DNA from: an uncultured Pseudomonadales bacterium
Lineage (GTDB): Bacteria > Pseudomonadota > Gammaproteobacteria > Pseudomonadales > Azotimanducaceae
Assembly: GCA_938017975.1 (NCBI GenBank)
Contig: CALIKQ010000021.1
Span: 28,861 to 92,860 of the forward strand
Length of the DNA: 64,000 bases
Direction: 5' to 3'
Below, piece after piece: positions 8,574 through 16,774 of this stretch. The translations under genes and the position numbers were made by a program. Under the pieces are notes generated by a model. It saw only the letters and a program-made list of their open reading frames with translations, did no database searches and had not been told where the DNA came from. Positions within the stretch are counted from its first letter, which is position 1. Each line of letters opens with the position of its first letter.

Positions 8574-9565
8574 AAATTGGTGTTTTGGGAGCCGGCAGTT
8601 GGGGTACCACCGTTGCGCATCTCCTGGCCCGAAGATACGACGTCACTCTCTGGGCGCGAGATCGACCAATCGCTGATGAAATCAATCAGCACCAGCTAAA
8701 TTCAAAATACCTAGGACCATCTGCACTTTCGCCAAGAATTTTTGCCACTGATGATCTTGAAAGCGCAGTGAATAAAAAAGCATTGATTCTTGTTGCTATA
8801 CCCGCTCAAAATTTTCGTGCAGTACTCAAGCGCGCTAAAGCTTTTCTTGATCCAGAAGCCGCCATTATTTCCCTCAGCAAAGGCTTGGAATTAGAAACCG
8901 GCGCTCGAATGACCGAGATCATAGAGTCGGTATGCCCCGATCAGACTCGTGGTGTCCTAACGGGACCAAACCTGGCTCGAGAAATTATGTCAGGCTTTGC
9001 GGCAGCGAGCGTTTTAGCAACCTCAAACCCCAGACATCAAGAGGATCTCCAGCCCATTTTCCATTCCCCACTTTTCAGGGTTTATACCAATGAAGATGTA
9101 TTGGGCTGTGAGCTCTGTGGTGTGCTTAAAAATATCATCGCTATTGCTGCGGGCATGAGCGATGGTCTGGGCGCTGGAGGCAACACTCGTTCAGCAATCG
9201 TTACCCGAGGGCTTGCCGAAATGACCCGACTGGGTATTGCAATGGGAGCTAAGCCTGAGACCTTTGCCGGTTTAGCGGGAATGGGAGATCTCGTCGCAAC
9301 CTGCACCAGCGAGCAGTCTCGAAATCATCAGGTCGGCGTTGCGCTTGGCAAGGGACAGAGCATCAAATCGATCATCGATCAAATGTTTATGGTGGCCGAA
9401 GGGGTGAAGAGTGCTCAAGCCGTAACCCATCTTGCTGCGCGTTATAGTGTCGCGATGCCAATCGCTGCGGAGGTCGCCCACGTGGTCAGTGGTGATAGCG
9501 ACGCGCAACAGAGTTTCCGTGCACTCCTTAAAGCCGGAATCGGGAGAGAAGACGAGCCTTTTTGA
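8570..9565 (+). CDS. gpsA: glycerol-3-phosphate dehydrogenase [NAD(P)+]
   Basis: Cytosolic enzyme that reduces dihydroxyacetone phosphate to sn-glycerol 3-phosphate, the backbone for phospholipid synthesis. It has 331 residues, the normal length. The Rossmann motif GAGSWGTTVA is at residues 7-16, LSKGLE and LTGPNLAREI follow, and Lys187 in ELCGVLKNIIAIAAG is the catalytic lysine. The glycine-rich AGMGDLVATC segment follows. The usual ELGGALKN reads ELCGVLKN here, a mild change. ATG at 8570 overlaps the LLM gene stop (ATGA). In many gammaproteobacteria gpsA sits beside secB or grxC; that neighbourhood is not kept here. Confidence 0.97.
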   Translation: MKIGVLGAGSWGTTVAHLLARRYDVTLWARDRPIADEINQHQLNSKYLGPSALSPRIFATDDLESAVNKKALILVAIPAQNFRAVLKRAKAFLDPEAAIISLSKGLELETGARMTEIIESVCPDQTRGVLTGPNLAREIMSGFAAASVLATSNPRHQEDLQPIFHSPLFRVYTNEDVLGCELCGVLKNIIAIAAGMSDGLGAGGNTRSAIVTRGLAEMTRLGIAMGAKPETFAGLAGMGDLVATCTSEQSRNHQVGVALGKGQSIKSIIDQMFMVAEGVKSAQAVTHLAARYSVAMPIAAEVAHVVSGDSDAQQSFRALLKAGIGREDEPF

Positions 9566-10079
9566 CGTCTTGCTTGCTCTCACCCAGCTAGCAGCCACGT
9601 TTGTTATTACCTCAGTGTGGTGCAAGTCAGCCACTCACGTCGCTAAATTGTGAGCAGACAAGCGCTGGGTACTGACTGATCGAAAACCAGTCACACCACA
9701 AGGCCTCAAGCCGATCAATGCCTTAAAATTTTTAATGAGGGTCAGCAGCTCCCAAGTTCTGATGCGCCGGTTGTCAGGACAGGATTTAACGCAGGCTACC
9801 TAATCAGTCATAGGAGAAATTTCTGTCAGGAGAGTAAGCTGTCCGTTACCGCCCTGACTTTCGAATCAAAGCATCTCTAAATCAAAAGCACCCAATATCA
9901 AGAGAACAAAGTATTGCCCCAAGTCCGAAATTCAACACACCGGCTCTTACCAGTTTGTCATCGCGAGGCCATCTTAGAATCTAAGCCTACGCAAACGATG
10001 AAAAACTCCTAAATGCAATTGATAATGATTCTTATTTAGATTAGCATTCTCTCTGTCGAGAAATATAGAAATCTTCGTT
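9566..10079. other. 514-base gap upstream of the TonB-dependent receptor
   Basis: No gene could be supported here. The last 60 bases hold a promoter with a Fur-box-like sequence (annotated separately). A six-base inverted repeat TGACTG / CAGTCA near 9675-9695 has no T run and is not called a terminator. The rest shows nothing I can assign. Confidence 0.6.
10019..10047 (+). promoter_or_regulatory. Fur-box-overlapped sigma70 promoter of the TonB-dependent receptor
   Basis: A -35-like TTGATA (10019-10024), a 17-base spacer and a -10-like TAGCAT (10042-10047) lie just upstream of the receptor. The sequence GATAATGATTCTTATTTAG (10021-10039) matches the first half of the Fur consensus GATAATGATAATCATTATC perfectly and the second half partly. 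It covers the -35 and spacer, the usual arrangement for iron-dependent repression. Matches are by eye. Confidence 0.7.
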
Positions 10080-12332
10080 ATGTCACAACTTCCCCAATTT
10101 ACTAGGACTGTTTTGCTCGTCCATGCGATCAGCGCCGGATTCTGTTATGCAGATGCTCAGGATGACCTTGAAGCATCAACAATAGGCATCGAGGAAATCA
10201 CAATCATCGGATCCGTCGAAAATGCCCAACAAATTCCTGGGGCGGCACAATTTCTGAGTCCTGAGCGGCTGGGCGCATTCAATCACACCGACGTCCAAAA
10301 GGTGCTTCGCGAAGTCCCGGGTATCTCATTGCAAATAGAGGATGGCTTCGGGCTTCGACCCAATATCAGCATTCGGGGTGTGGCCACCGAAAGGAGTAGT
10401 CGCATCACGCTACTTGAGGACAATATCCTCATTGCTCCTGCACCCTACTCTGCCCCATCAGCCTATTACTTTCCAACGATGGGCCGCATGCATGCCGTCG
10501 AGGTCATCAAAGGGCCTGCCGCTATATCCCAAGGGCCCTATACGATTGGCGGAGCATTGAATTTCGTATCAACCCCTATTAAAGACGACTCTCAGCTGAA
10601 TTTCCTGGCTGAGACCGGATCAGACGCAACCCATCGGGCAAGAATCGCATTGCACCAAAACATCGGTGATCAGGCACGATTTATGCTCGAATCACATCTA
10701 TGGCGCTCAGACGGCTTCCAAGCAATCTCGGGAAGCCAGCAAGACACAGGCCTTGCCTTAGACGACTACACGGGGAAGATTGAAGTCAAATCGAAAGATG
10801 GTCGACATAAACTGAGCCTCAAGCTCCAGACCACAGAGCAACAGTCCCATCAAAGCTACCTTGGGTTGACCGACCAAGATTTTAAGGACGCCCCACTTAG
10901 CCGATATGGCATCTCAGAGCTCGATAACATCAATACCCATCACGAGCAGCAAGTCCTCCGGTATGTCTTTCAGCCTGCTCCAGCTACTCGCCTAGATGTG
11001 GCGCTCTATAACAATACTCATGATCGCAACTGGTTCAAGACAGAGCGCTTTGATCCCGATGGAAGCAGTGCGACGGACCCCTTTTCTGGGCAATCCTGGA
11101 ATACGGTGATCAGCCAAATTAATCAGGGCGAGGCTACTGATTTGCACGAGGTGCTCCGGGGAGCGCTCGACACGCCTGCGGGTAGTCTGCTGATGCGTGC
11201 AAATGCGAGGGAGTACTTTTCCAGAGGTATTCAATTAACCTTTCAACACGACTTCAGCGCCTTGCGTTTTGAGCAATCCATTGAAGCAGGGCTCCGTTTT
11301 CACGAAGATGGCGAGGATCGACTTCAGCGCGACAGCACCTACCATCAAGCCAATGGTACCTTGCAACTAGACGATCTTGGGGTATGGGGAAACGCAGGTA
11401 ACAGAAAACAAACCGCCAAGGCCATCGCCGCTTATGTCCAACATAATGTCGTTTTTGATCGGTTGACACTAAGCCCAGGGCTTCGTTTTGAAGATATCGA
11501 ACAATCCAGACAGCGCTGGGAAACCAGGCCTGGAAAAACAGTCGACCCTGCCAGTCGCGAGCCCAGCAACTTTAGGGATTCGCGAACAAATAAAGCAAAC
11601 ATCACGCTGCCAGGGATTGGCCTATTGTTTGAAATCTCAGATCAGACTCGGCTGGTAGGCGGCGCGCATAAGGGTTTTACAACACCAAGCAATCAACCCA
11701 ACGTTCGACCGGAAACGGCAATGAATTACGAACTCGGGATTCGTCATACCGGTGGCATCGACATAGAGGCGATCTATTTCTTGAGCGATTACGATAATTT
11801 GTTGGGGCAGTGCACCGCAGCATCAGGAGTCGATTGCTTGCCTGGGGACAGCTTCAACGGTGATGCAGCAACCATCCGCGGACTTGAAGTGATGCTCCAC
11901 AAAGACGCCGCCACTCAACGCGGGTCGATCATCGGCGCAACGCTTAATTTTACTCGGCTCGATGGCCGCTTTGATACAAGCATTGCTGATACGGCATTCT
12001 TTGGTGACGTCAATCGAGGCGACCCAATACCGTACTTGCCTCGTCACCAAGTACATTTAGGGCTCAGCCTACTCACAGCCCAGTGGTCTCATTACCTCGA
12101 CTTTACCTACCAAGATGCCGTCTGCGTTCGCGCCAGTTGCCTAGCATCTGAGCAAACAGACGCGCAATTTTCGCTAGATTTATCCAGTCAGTTTGCAGTC
12201 AATGAATCACTGACGCTGCTATTCAAAGTCGACAACGTCACCGACCGAATCGACCTTGTGGCCCGACAACCTTACGGCGCTCGTCCCAACCGCGGTCGCG
12301 CGATCCACGTTGGAGTTGAAGTTTCAATCTAA
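10080..12332 (+). CDS. TonB-dependent outer-membrane receptor, FecA-like
   Basis: Outer-membrane beta-barrel receptor of 750 residues for an iron complex or similar ligand, energised by TonB-ExbBD (not encoded here). A signal peptide ends near residue 26. The TonB box is IEEITIIGS at residues 37-45. The plug domain follows (TDVQKVLREVPGISLQ, RPNISIRGVATERSSRITLLEDNI, VEVIKGPAAISQGPYTIGGALNFVS), then the barrel, ending RAIHVGVEVSI; the last residue is Ile rather than the usual Phe. The plug resembles the FecA (ferric dicitrate) group. A Fur-box promoter lies 33 bases upstream, implying induction by iron starvation. The stop overlaps the convergent methyltransferase gene by nine bases. Confidence 0.9.
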   Translation: MSQLPQFTRTVLLVHAISAGFCYADAQDDLEASTIGIEEITIIGSVENAQQIPGAAQFLSPERLGAFNHTDVQKVLREVPGISLQIEDGFGLRPNISIRGVATERSSRITLLEDNILIAPAPYSAPSAYYFPTMGRMHAVEVIKGPAAISQGPYTIGGALNFVSTPIKDDSQLNFLAETGSDATHRARIALHQNIGDQARFMLESHLWRSDGFQAISGSQQDTGLALDDYTGKIEVKSKDGRHKLSLKLQTTEQQSHQSYLGLTDQDFKDAPLSRYGISELDNINTHHEQQVLRYVFQPAPATRLDVALYNNTHDRNWFKTERFDPDGSSATDPFSGQSWNTVISQINQGEATDLHEVLRGALDTPAGSLLMRANAREYFSRGIQLTFQHDFSALRFEQSIEAGLRFHEDGEDRLQRDSTYHQANGTLQLDDLGVWGNAGNRKQTAKAIAAYVQHNVVFDRLTLSPGLRFEDIEQSRQRWETRPGKTVDPASREPSNFRDSRTNKANITLPGIGLLFEISDQTRLVGGAHKGFTTPSNQPNVRPETAMNYELGIRHTGGIDIEAIYFLSDYDNLLGQCTAASGVDCLPGDSFNGDAATIRGLEVMLHKDAATQRGSIIGATLNFTRLDGRFDTSIADTAFFGDVNRGDPIPYLPRHQVHLGLSLLTAQWSHYLDFTYQDAVCVRASCLASEQTDAQFSLDLSSQFAVNESLTLLFKVDNVTDRIDLVARQPYGARPNRGRAIHVGVEVSI

Positions 12333-13379
12333 CGATCCGAGCCCGTTCTGTTCGAAAAGATAATGGCCGACGAACCAAGTATTCCCGCCTTGATGCGCGA
12401 AGAGTTCCTGACAAGCCATCACAAACATTCGCCAACGCTGCCATAAGATGAATTCAGACTCAGGATTATCAGAACCGGCAAGTGCCGATAGAATCGGGCG
12501 ACGCTGCTGATCTAAATTGGCGAGCCAATCTGCACAGGTTTTTGCATAATGTTGGCCGTTGACCTTCCAACTACTCCGTTGTCGAAGCGCTCCCTCAAAC
12601 CTTTTAGGGAGATCAAAAGAGGGCATCAAGCCGCCGGTAAAAAAGTGCCTCGCCATCCAGTCGTCTTTTGATTGGTCCTCAAAAAAATAGGGTAGGTTAT
12701 GGTGGCAAAAGATATGAAAAAACAATAGCCCGTCTGTTTTGAGCCAACTTGAAATCCGCTCGAACAACTGCTCGTAGTTGCGCATATGCTCAAACATCTC
12801 AATTGAAACCACTCGATCGAACCGATCGGAAGTTTCGAAAACATTCATATCAGCGGTGATGACCTTAATGTTCTTTAAGCCTCTGGCTAGCGACTGCAGT
12901 TCAATATATTCGCGCTGTGAATGTGAATTGCTAACGGCGGTGATATGACTGTTTGGGAAGGTCTCAGCCATAAAAAGCGTCAGAGAACCCCAGCCACACC
13001 CCAGCTCTAGAATCGATTGGCCGTCCACCAATTGTCCGCGCTCACAGCTCAGTGCGAGCATGGCAGCCTCTGCCTCAGCAAGGGTTGTCTCTGAAGAGGG
13101 ATAGTAGGCGCAGCTGTATTTGAGATGCGGCCCCAACATGCGGGCAAAAACTTCAGTCGGCACTTCATAGTGTTGGTGATTCGCATCAGCAGTGCCCAGC
13201 GCCAAAGGGCTGCACCGCATTTTCTCAACAAATCCACTTTTCCCTGGCTCAGACGCTTGGGCGGCATCCTGCTTCAATCGTTTGAGCAGCAGCCTCTTAA
13301 TCCCCATTCGAACAAGCACATCAGGGATCCTGCCCCGTTCAGCCAAATCAACAAGATTCATCATAATATGGTAACTCAA
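12324..13379 (-). CDS. CFA-synthase / CNMT-like SAM-dependent methyltransferase
   Basis: Class I methyltransferase of the cyclopropane-fatty-acid synthase superfamily, closest in layout to coclaurine N-methyltransferase-like proteins (351 residues). The SAM motif is LELGCGWGS at about residues 124-132. Unlike its upstream neighbour it keeps the Cys (YSCAY, C90), the Glu (FEHM, E197) and the His (FFHIF, H222) that correspond to bicarbonate-binding residues in E. coli CFA synthase. The C-terminus (ILWQRWRMFVMACQELFAH) is typical of the group. The start could be ATG 13379, 13364 or 13361; all overlap the upstream gene. It is the last gene of a four-gene operon and probably modifies membrane lipid acyl chains, though an amine substrate is not excluded. 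Confidence 0.85.
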   Translation of the reverse strand: MSYHIMMNLVDLAERGRIPDVLVRMGIKRLLLKRLKQDAAQASEPGKSGFVEKMRCSPLALGTADANHQHYEVPTEVFARMLGPHLKYSCAYYPSSETTLAEAEAAMLALSCERGQLVDGQSILELGCGWGSLTLFMAETFPNSHITAVSNSHSQREYIELQSLARGLKNIKVITADMNVFETSDRFDRVVSIEMFEHMRNYEQLFERISSWLKTDGLLFFHIFCHHNLPYFFEDQSKDDWMARHFFTGGLMPSFDLPKRFEGALRQRSSWKVNGQHYAKTCADWLANLDQQRRPILSALAGSDNPESEFILWQRWRMFVMACQELFAHQGGNTWFVGHYLFEQNGLGSLD

Positions 13380-14619
13380 GCTTAAATTCCGGGAGATGGA
13401 GCTGTAGGTGAATACAACCGATCGCTCTTTGGCGAAACCCTGCCTCGCAGTAACATAGGTAATATCGCCACATCCTAATAAAGGTCTCGGAGAGTCCTAA
13501 TTCACGAACAGCGTCTAAATTGGCTTCAAAGGTCTCGCGCCACTTGGCCATCGTCACTGCGTAGTGCGCGGTGATATCTTCTAACTGATACACCCGAAAA
13601 CCGGCTTGCTCAGATGCGCTTTGAGCAACTAGCTCATTAACACTTGCGAGCGCGCCGCCTGGAAAAATATAGCGCTGAATAAAATCCACCGATCGCTTCG
13701 CAGCCTCAAAGCGTTGCTCAGCGATGGTGATCGCCTGTAACAGCATGCTACCGCCAGGCCGCAAAAGGCGCGCGCAGGTTTCAAAAAATAGGGGTAAGAA
13801 CTTGAGCCCCACCGCCTCAATCATCTCTATCGACACTATTTTATCAAAGCGACCTTCGAGGCTCCGATAATCTAGCTGCAATAGATGTATACGATCCTCA
13901 AGGTTGGCTTCACGCACCTTCTTTTTCGTCCACTCAAACTGCGCTTGTGATATTGTCGTGGTCGTTACCTTGCACCCGTAGTGCCTCGCCGCATGGAGCG
14001 CAAACCCTCCCCAACCCGTACCAATTTCCAAAATGTGATCGGTGGGTTTAAGTTTCATTTTTTTACAAATGAGATCTAATTTCTGCTCTGAGCCCTCGCG
14101 CATCGTTTGCTCTGGATCTTGAAAATAGCCCGATGAATAGGTCATCGTTTGATCTAGAAATTGCTCAAAAAAAGCATTCCCAAGATCATAATGGGCCGCA
14201 ATGTTCCGTTTGCTCTGGATCACTGTGTCTCTATTCAACCAATGATGAAATCGGCGGAGGGGAATTTGCACCTTCGCTAGACCAGAATCCATCGAAGCGA
14301 TCACATCGCGATTCTTAAGAAAAAGCTGCAACACATCAAGCAAATCATCACAGCTCCAATCACCGTCCATATAAGCCTCAGAGGCGCCTAGCGCACCTCC
14401 AAGCCCCATCGCCCGATAGGCTCTATGGGACCGAATGTAGATCGCCACCGCTTCTGATTCCTCGGCATGCCCAGCATCTAGGATCAGGTTGTTCCCCTCG
14501 TAAACGCTAAGACGCCCCTCCTGTATCTGCTCGAAATGCCCCAAGATCAGGCGGCGCCAAAGGCGATACCTGTTGGAATCTCCAATGCTCGAATGTTCTA
14601 TCGTTGCTTTGTCAATCAT
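13348..14619 (-). CDS. cyclopropane-fatty-acid-synthase-family methyltransferase
   Basis: CFA-synthase-family SAM-dependent methyltransferase, 423 residues, expected to transfer a methyl group to the double bond of an unsaturated phospholipid acyl chain. An N-terminal lipid-binding region precedes the SAM domain (EIGTGWGG, residues 198-205). The Glu of the active site is kept (E268 in MIEAVG). The Cys of YSCAY is Ser here (YSSGYF, S163) and the His of LLHTI is Gln (LLQAIT, Q295), so two E. coli CFA synthase bicarbonate ligands are changed. This suggests methylation without ring closure, which is inference. ATGA overlap with the DUF1365 gene upstream; 32-base overlap with the downstream methyltransferase. 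Confidence 0.9.
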   Translation of the reverse strand: MIDKATIEHSSIGDSNRYRLWRRLILGHFEQIQEGRLSVYEGNNLILDAGHAEESEAVAIYIRSHRAYRAMGLGGALGASEAYMDGDWSCDDLLDVLQLFLKNRDVIASMDSGLAKVQIPLRRFHHWLNRDTVIQSKRNIAAHYDLGNAFFEQFLDQTMTYSSGYFQDPEQTMREGSEQKLDLICKKMKLKPTDHILEIGTGWGGFALHAARHYGCKVTTTTISQAQFEWTKKKVREANLEDRIHLLQLDYRSLEGRFDKIVSIEMIEAVGLKFLPLFFETCARLLRPGGSMLLQAITIAEQRFEAAKRSVDFIQRYIFPGGALASVNELVAQSASEQAGFRVYQLEDITAHYAVTMAKWRETFEANLDAVRELGLSETFIRMWRYYLCYCEAGFRQRAIGCIHLQLHLPEFKLELPYYDESC

Positions 14620-15389
14620 GGCCCAGGCATTTTACCTCGATTCGGATGATAGAAAAGTGGTACCCGCTTCGCGAAGAGCACCAGAGCTTGCCAATAAATA
14701 TGGAGCATGGTTCGCGCAGCCATCAGCGGATAGCGCAAACAGTATGTCTTCACGGATCGCGCAGAAAAAACTTCAGCGCTTAAATTCAGTCGCGCCTTGA
14801 AAAATATTTCCTGCTGCCGACGCACCGCAATCTCCACTCGACATGACTGTCCGGGAACCGGTAAGTCCCATTTATAATGTGTATCCATAGGCATAAAGGG
14901 AGATACGTGAAATGACTTTTCTATCTCAATAGGCTGCTGCGCGCCATTTTCCGCAAGCGACTCGTGTTGCTGCGCCAGGGCAACAACATAGACGTGCCGC
15001 TCATCCCACGGAGTATTGTGGACCTCGACAACGACATAGGTCAGCACCTCCGCTTCAAAACAATAAAAAAGCGCGATGGGATTCATAATACGGCCCATCG
15101 ACCGCCAGTTCGCGAGCAGACAGATTTTGCCATTAAAAACATGCCCGTTATGCTCGAAAATCTGTTGCGCAACAGCCTCTTTCAAGGACAGGGTTGAAGG
15201 GAGAAAGTCCTCCCGATAGAAGCTGATGCAGTTCAGCCTTTCATAAGACAAAAGTCTCGATCGCTTGCAGAGGTCCGGGATTTCTTCAATATCGCAGTAA
15301 AACGTGGCGTGGGCGTACCGAAACCCATGTGGCACGGGTGCTGATCGAGCATGCAGCAACTCTCCCCAGTAAATCCGGGCCTCACTCAT
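14616..15389 (-). CDS. DUF1365 family protein
   Basis: Protein of 257 residues with DUF1365 hallmarks: RIYWGELLHARSAPVPHGFRYAHATFY at the N-terminus, MNPIALFYCFE near residue 105 and EKSFHVSPFMPMD near residue 165. The biochemical role is not established. The family is almost always found between an FAD amine-oxidase-like protein and a CFA-like methyltransferase, exactly as here, which implies a step in acyl-chain modification. It overlaps the upstream FAD gene by eight bases and the downstream methyltransferase by four (ATGA), so the order of synthesis is fixed. A hydrophobic patch near the C-terminus (PLMAARTMLHIYWQALVLFA) may bind the membrane. Confidence 0.9.
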   Translation of the reverse strand: MSEARIYWGELLHARSAPVPHGFRYAHATFYCDIEEIPDLCKRSRLLSYERLNCISFYREDFLPSTLSLKEAVAQQIFEHNGHVFNGKICLLANWRSMGRIMNPIALFYCFEAEVLTYVVVEVHNTPWDERHVYVVALAQQHESLAENGAQQPIEIEKSFHVSPFMPMDTHYKWDLPVPGQSCRVEIAVRRQQEIFFKARLNLSAEVFSARSVKTYCLRYPLMAARTMLHIYWQALVLFAKRVPLFYHPNRGKMPGP

Positions 15390-16614
15390 CTAAAGTTGCC
15401 TCAATTTCCCGCACCACCCTCAACCCACTGACCACACCATCCTCGTGAAAGCCATTGAGCCAATAAGCACCGCAATAATGCGTTCGATGATGGCCTGAAA
15501 TCTCGGAGTGTCGCTGCTGGGCGCTCGTCATCTTCCGATCAAATATGGGATGCGCGTAACTGAGCGTCTTGATCAATCGTGCGGGGTCGATCGAGTCTAC
15601 CTCATTAAGCGTCACCAAGACTGGAAGAGAGGTCTCGAAATTTTGCAGCCGATTCATGTAGTAAGTAAGCTGGGCCCGGGCCGCGCCTTGACTCGCGTGA
15701 TAATTCCAACTCGCCCAAACTGCAGAGCGATTCGGCATAACACTCGCGTCCTGATGAAGCGCCACGGTGTTTTGACTGCACCGAATATCGCCAAGTATTT
15801 CAGATTCAGCAGCTGTCGGATCTTCGAGTAGTGATCTGGACTGCGGGGCATGACAGGCGAAAACCACTTCGTCAAACCTTTCCGTCTTACCCGCAAAAGA
15901 AATATAAACGCCGTCGTCCGCGCGTCTAACCTGGGTCACAGCACATGAGGTTCTGACTGACCCTATTTGACCGACCATTGCATTTACATACTGTGCCGAA
16001 CCTCCTTCAATCACATACCATTGAGGACGATTCTTAAGGTCGAGCAGTCCATGGTGAAGAAAAAACTGAGCCAGCATACCCATAGGGAAGTCTAATATAT
16101 CCGCATCTCCAGTTGACCAAATCGCGGCAGCCATAGGCACCAGATAGTCGGACATAAACGCTTGCCCATAATTCTCTCGCACACAATAGTCGCGCAAAGA
16201 GGTCGTTTCGTGAGCATCTAATGTACGGGCACTGCGGTTGAATCGCAGGATATCAAGAAGCATTCCCCAAAATCTTGGCTTAAAGACATTGGACTTTTGC
16301 GCAAAAAGTGTCCGAAGATTGTGTCCGTTGTACTCAAGGTGCGGACGTTTGAGGCTGAAGCTCATTTCCGTGGGTTGCCCGCGAATCCCCAGCGAGTCGA
16401 GGAGCGCTATAAAGTTTGGATATGTGCGATCGTTATAAACGATGAAACCGGTGTCCACAGCCAGCGTAGACCCGTCCACCTCGATTGTGTGGGTATGCGT
16501 ATGTCCGCCAAGGTAATCATTACGTTCAAAAAGAGACACTTCACATCGACCCGACAGGTAATAGGCCACGGTTAATCCCGATATACCCCCACCGATCACC
16601 GCTACCGTTTTCAT
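15382..16614 (-). CDS. FAD-dependent amine-oxidase-like oxidoreductase (acyl-chain desaturase candidate)
   Basis: NAD(P)/FAD-binding protein of the amine oxidase/phytoene desaturase superfamily, about 410 residues. The dinucleotide-binding motif is VIGGGISGLTVAYYL at the very N-terminus, followed by FERNDYLGGHTHTH and AVDTGFIVYNDRTYPNF. The C-terminal FAD segment is YCGAYWLNGFHEDGVVSG. ATG 16614 is preferred because AAAGGTG lies six bases before it; a GTG at 16623 would add three residues. It is the first gene of the operon with DUF1365 and two methyltransferases. In alphaproteobacteria, proteins encoded with such genes act in furan fatty acid synthesis; assigning desaturation to this one is inference. 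Confidence 0.88.
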   Translation of the reverse strand: MKTVAVIGGGISGLTVAYYLSGRCEVSLFERNDYLGGHTHTHTIEVDGSTLAVDTGFIVYNDRTYPNFIALLDSLGIRGQPTEMSFSLKRPHLEYNGHNLRTLFAQKSNVFKPRFWGMLLDILRFNRSARTLDAHETTSLRDYCVRENYGQAFMSDYLVPMAAAIWSTGDADILDFPMGMLAQFFLHHGLLDLKNRPQWYVIEGGSAQYVNAMVGQIGSVRTSCAVTQVRRADDGVYISFAGKTERFDEVVFACHAPQSRSLLEDPTAAESEILGDIRCSQNTVALHQDASVMPNRSAVWASWNYHASQGAARAQLTYYMNRLQNFETSLPVLVTLNEVDSIDPARLIKTLSYAHPIFDRKMTSAQQRHSEISGHHRTHYCGAYWLNGFHEDGVVSGLRVVREIEATLDE

Positions 16615-16680
16615 GCGTGACACCTTTTCACGCTCGTTTCATCGACGTAGCGCACCCTAATCTTTGAGTTTAAACCGTAA

Positions 16681-16708
16681 TGGTAGTGACCCAAATCCAG
16701 AAGATCAA
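16681..16708 (-). promoter_or_regulatory. possible promoter of the FAD-DUF1365-CFA operon
   Basis: Read on the minus strand: TTGATC (16708-16703), a 17-base spacer, TACCAT (16685-16680 region), about 65 bases before the FAD gene. Both hexamers match sigma70 only four of six. The TGATC element also recalls -35 sites of singlet-oxygen ECF sigma factors that control comparable gene sets in Rhodobacter, but I cannot score this. Confidence 0.25.
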
Positions 16709-16740
16709 TTCGAAATTCAAACCGTCAGCATACCTTTATC

Positions 16741-16768
16741 TTGACCCGCCCCGGGGCTCATTTATACT
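16741..16768 (+). promoter_or_regulatory. promoter of the desaturase gene, predicted leaderless transcript
   Basis: TTGACC (16741-16746), a 16-base spacer and TATACT (16763-16768) form a near-consensus sigma70 promoter. The -10 ends only six bases before the ATG at 16775, so a transcript starting at the usual distance would begin at or within a base or two of the start codon, giving a leaderless mRNA. Confidence 0.55.
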
Positions 16769-16774
16769 GCCCTC

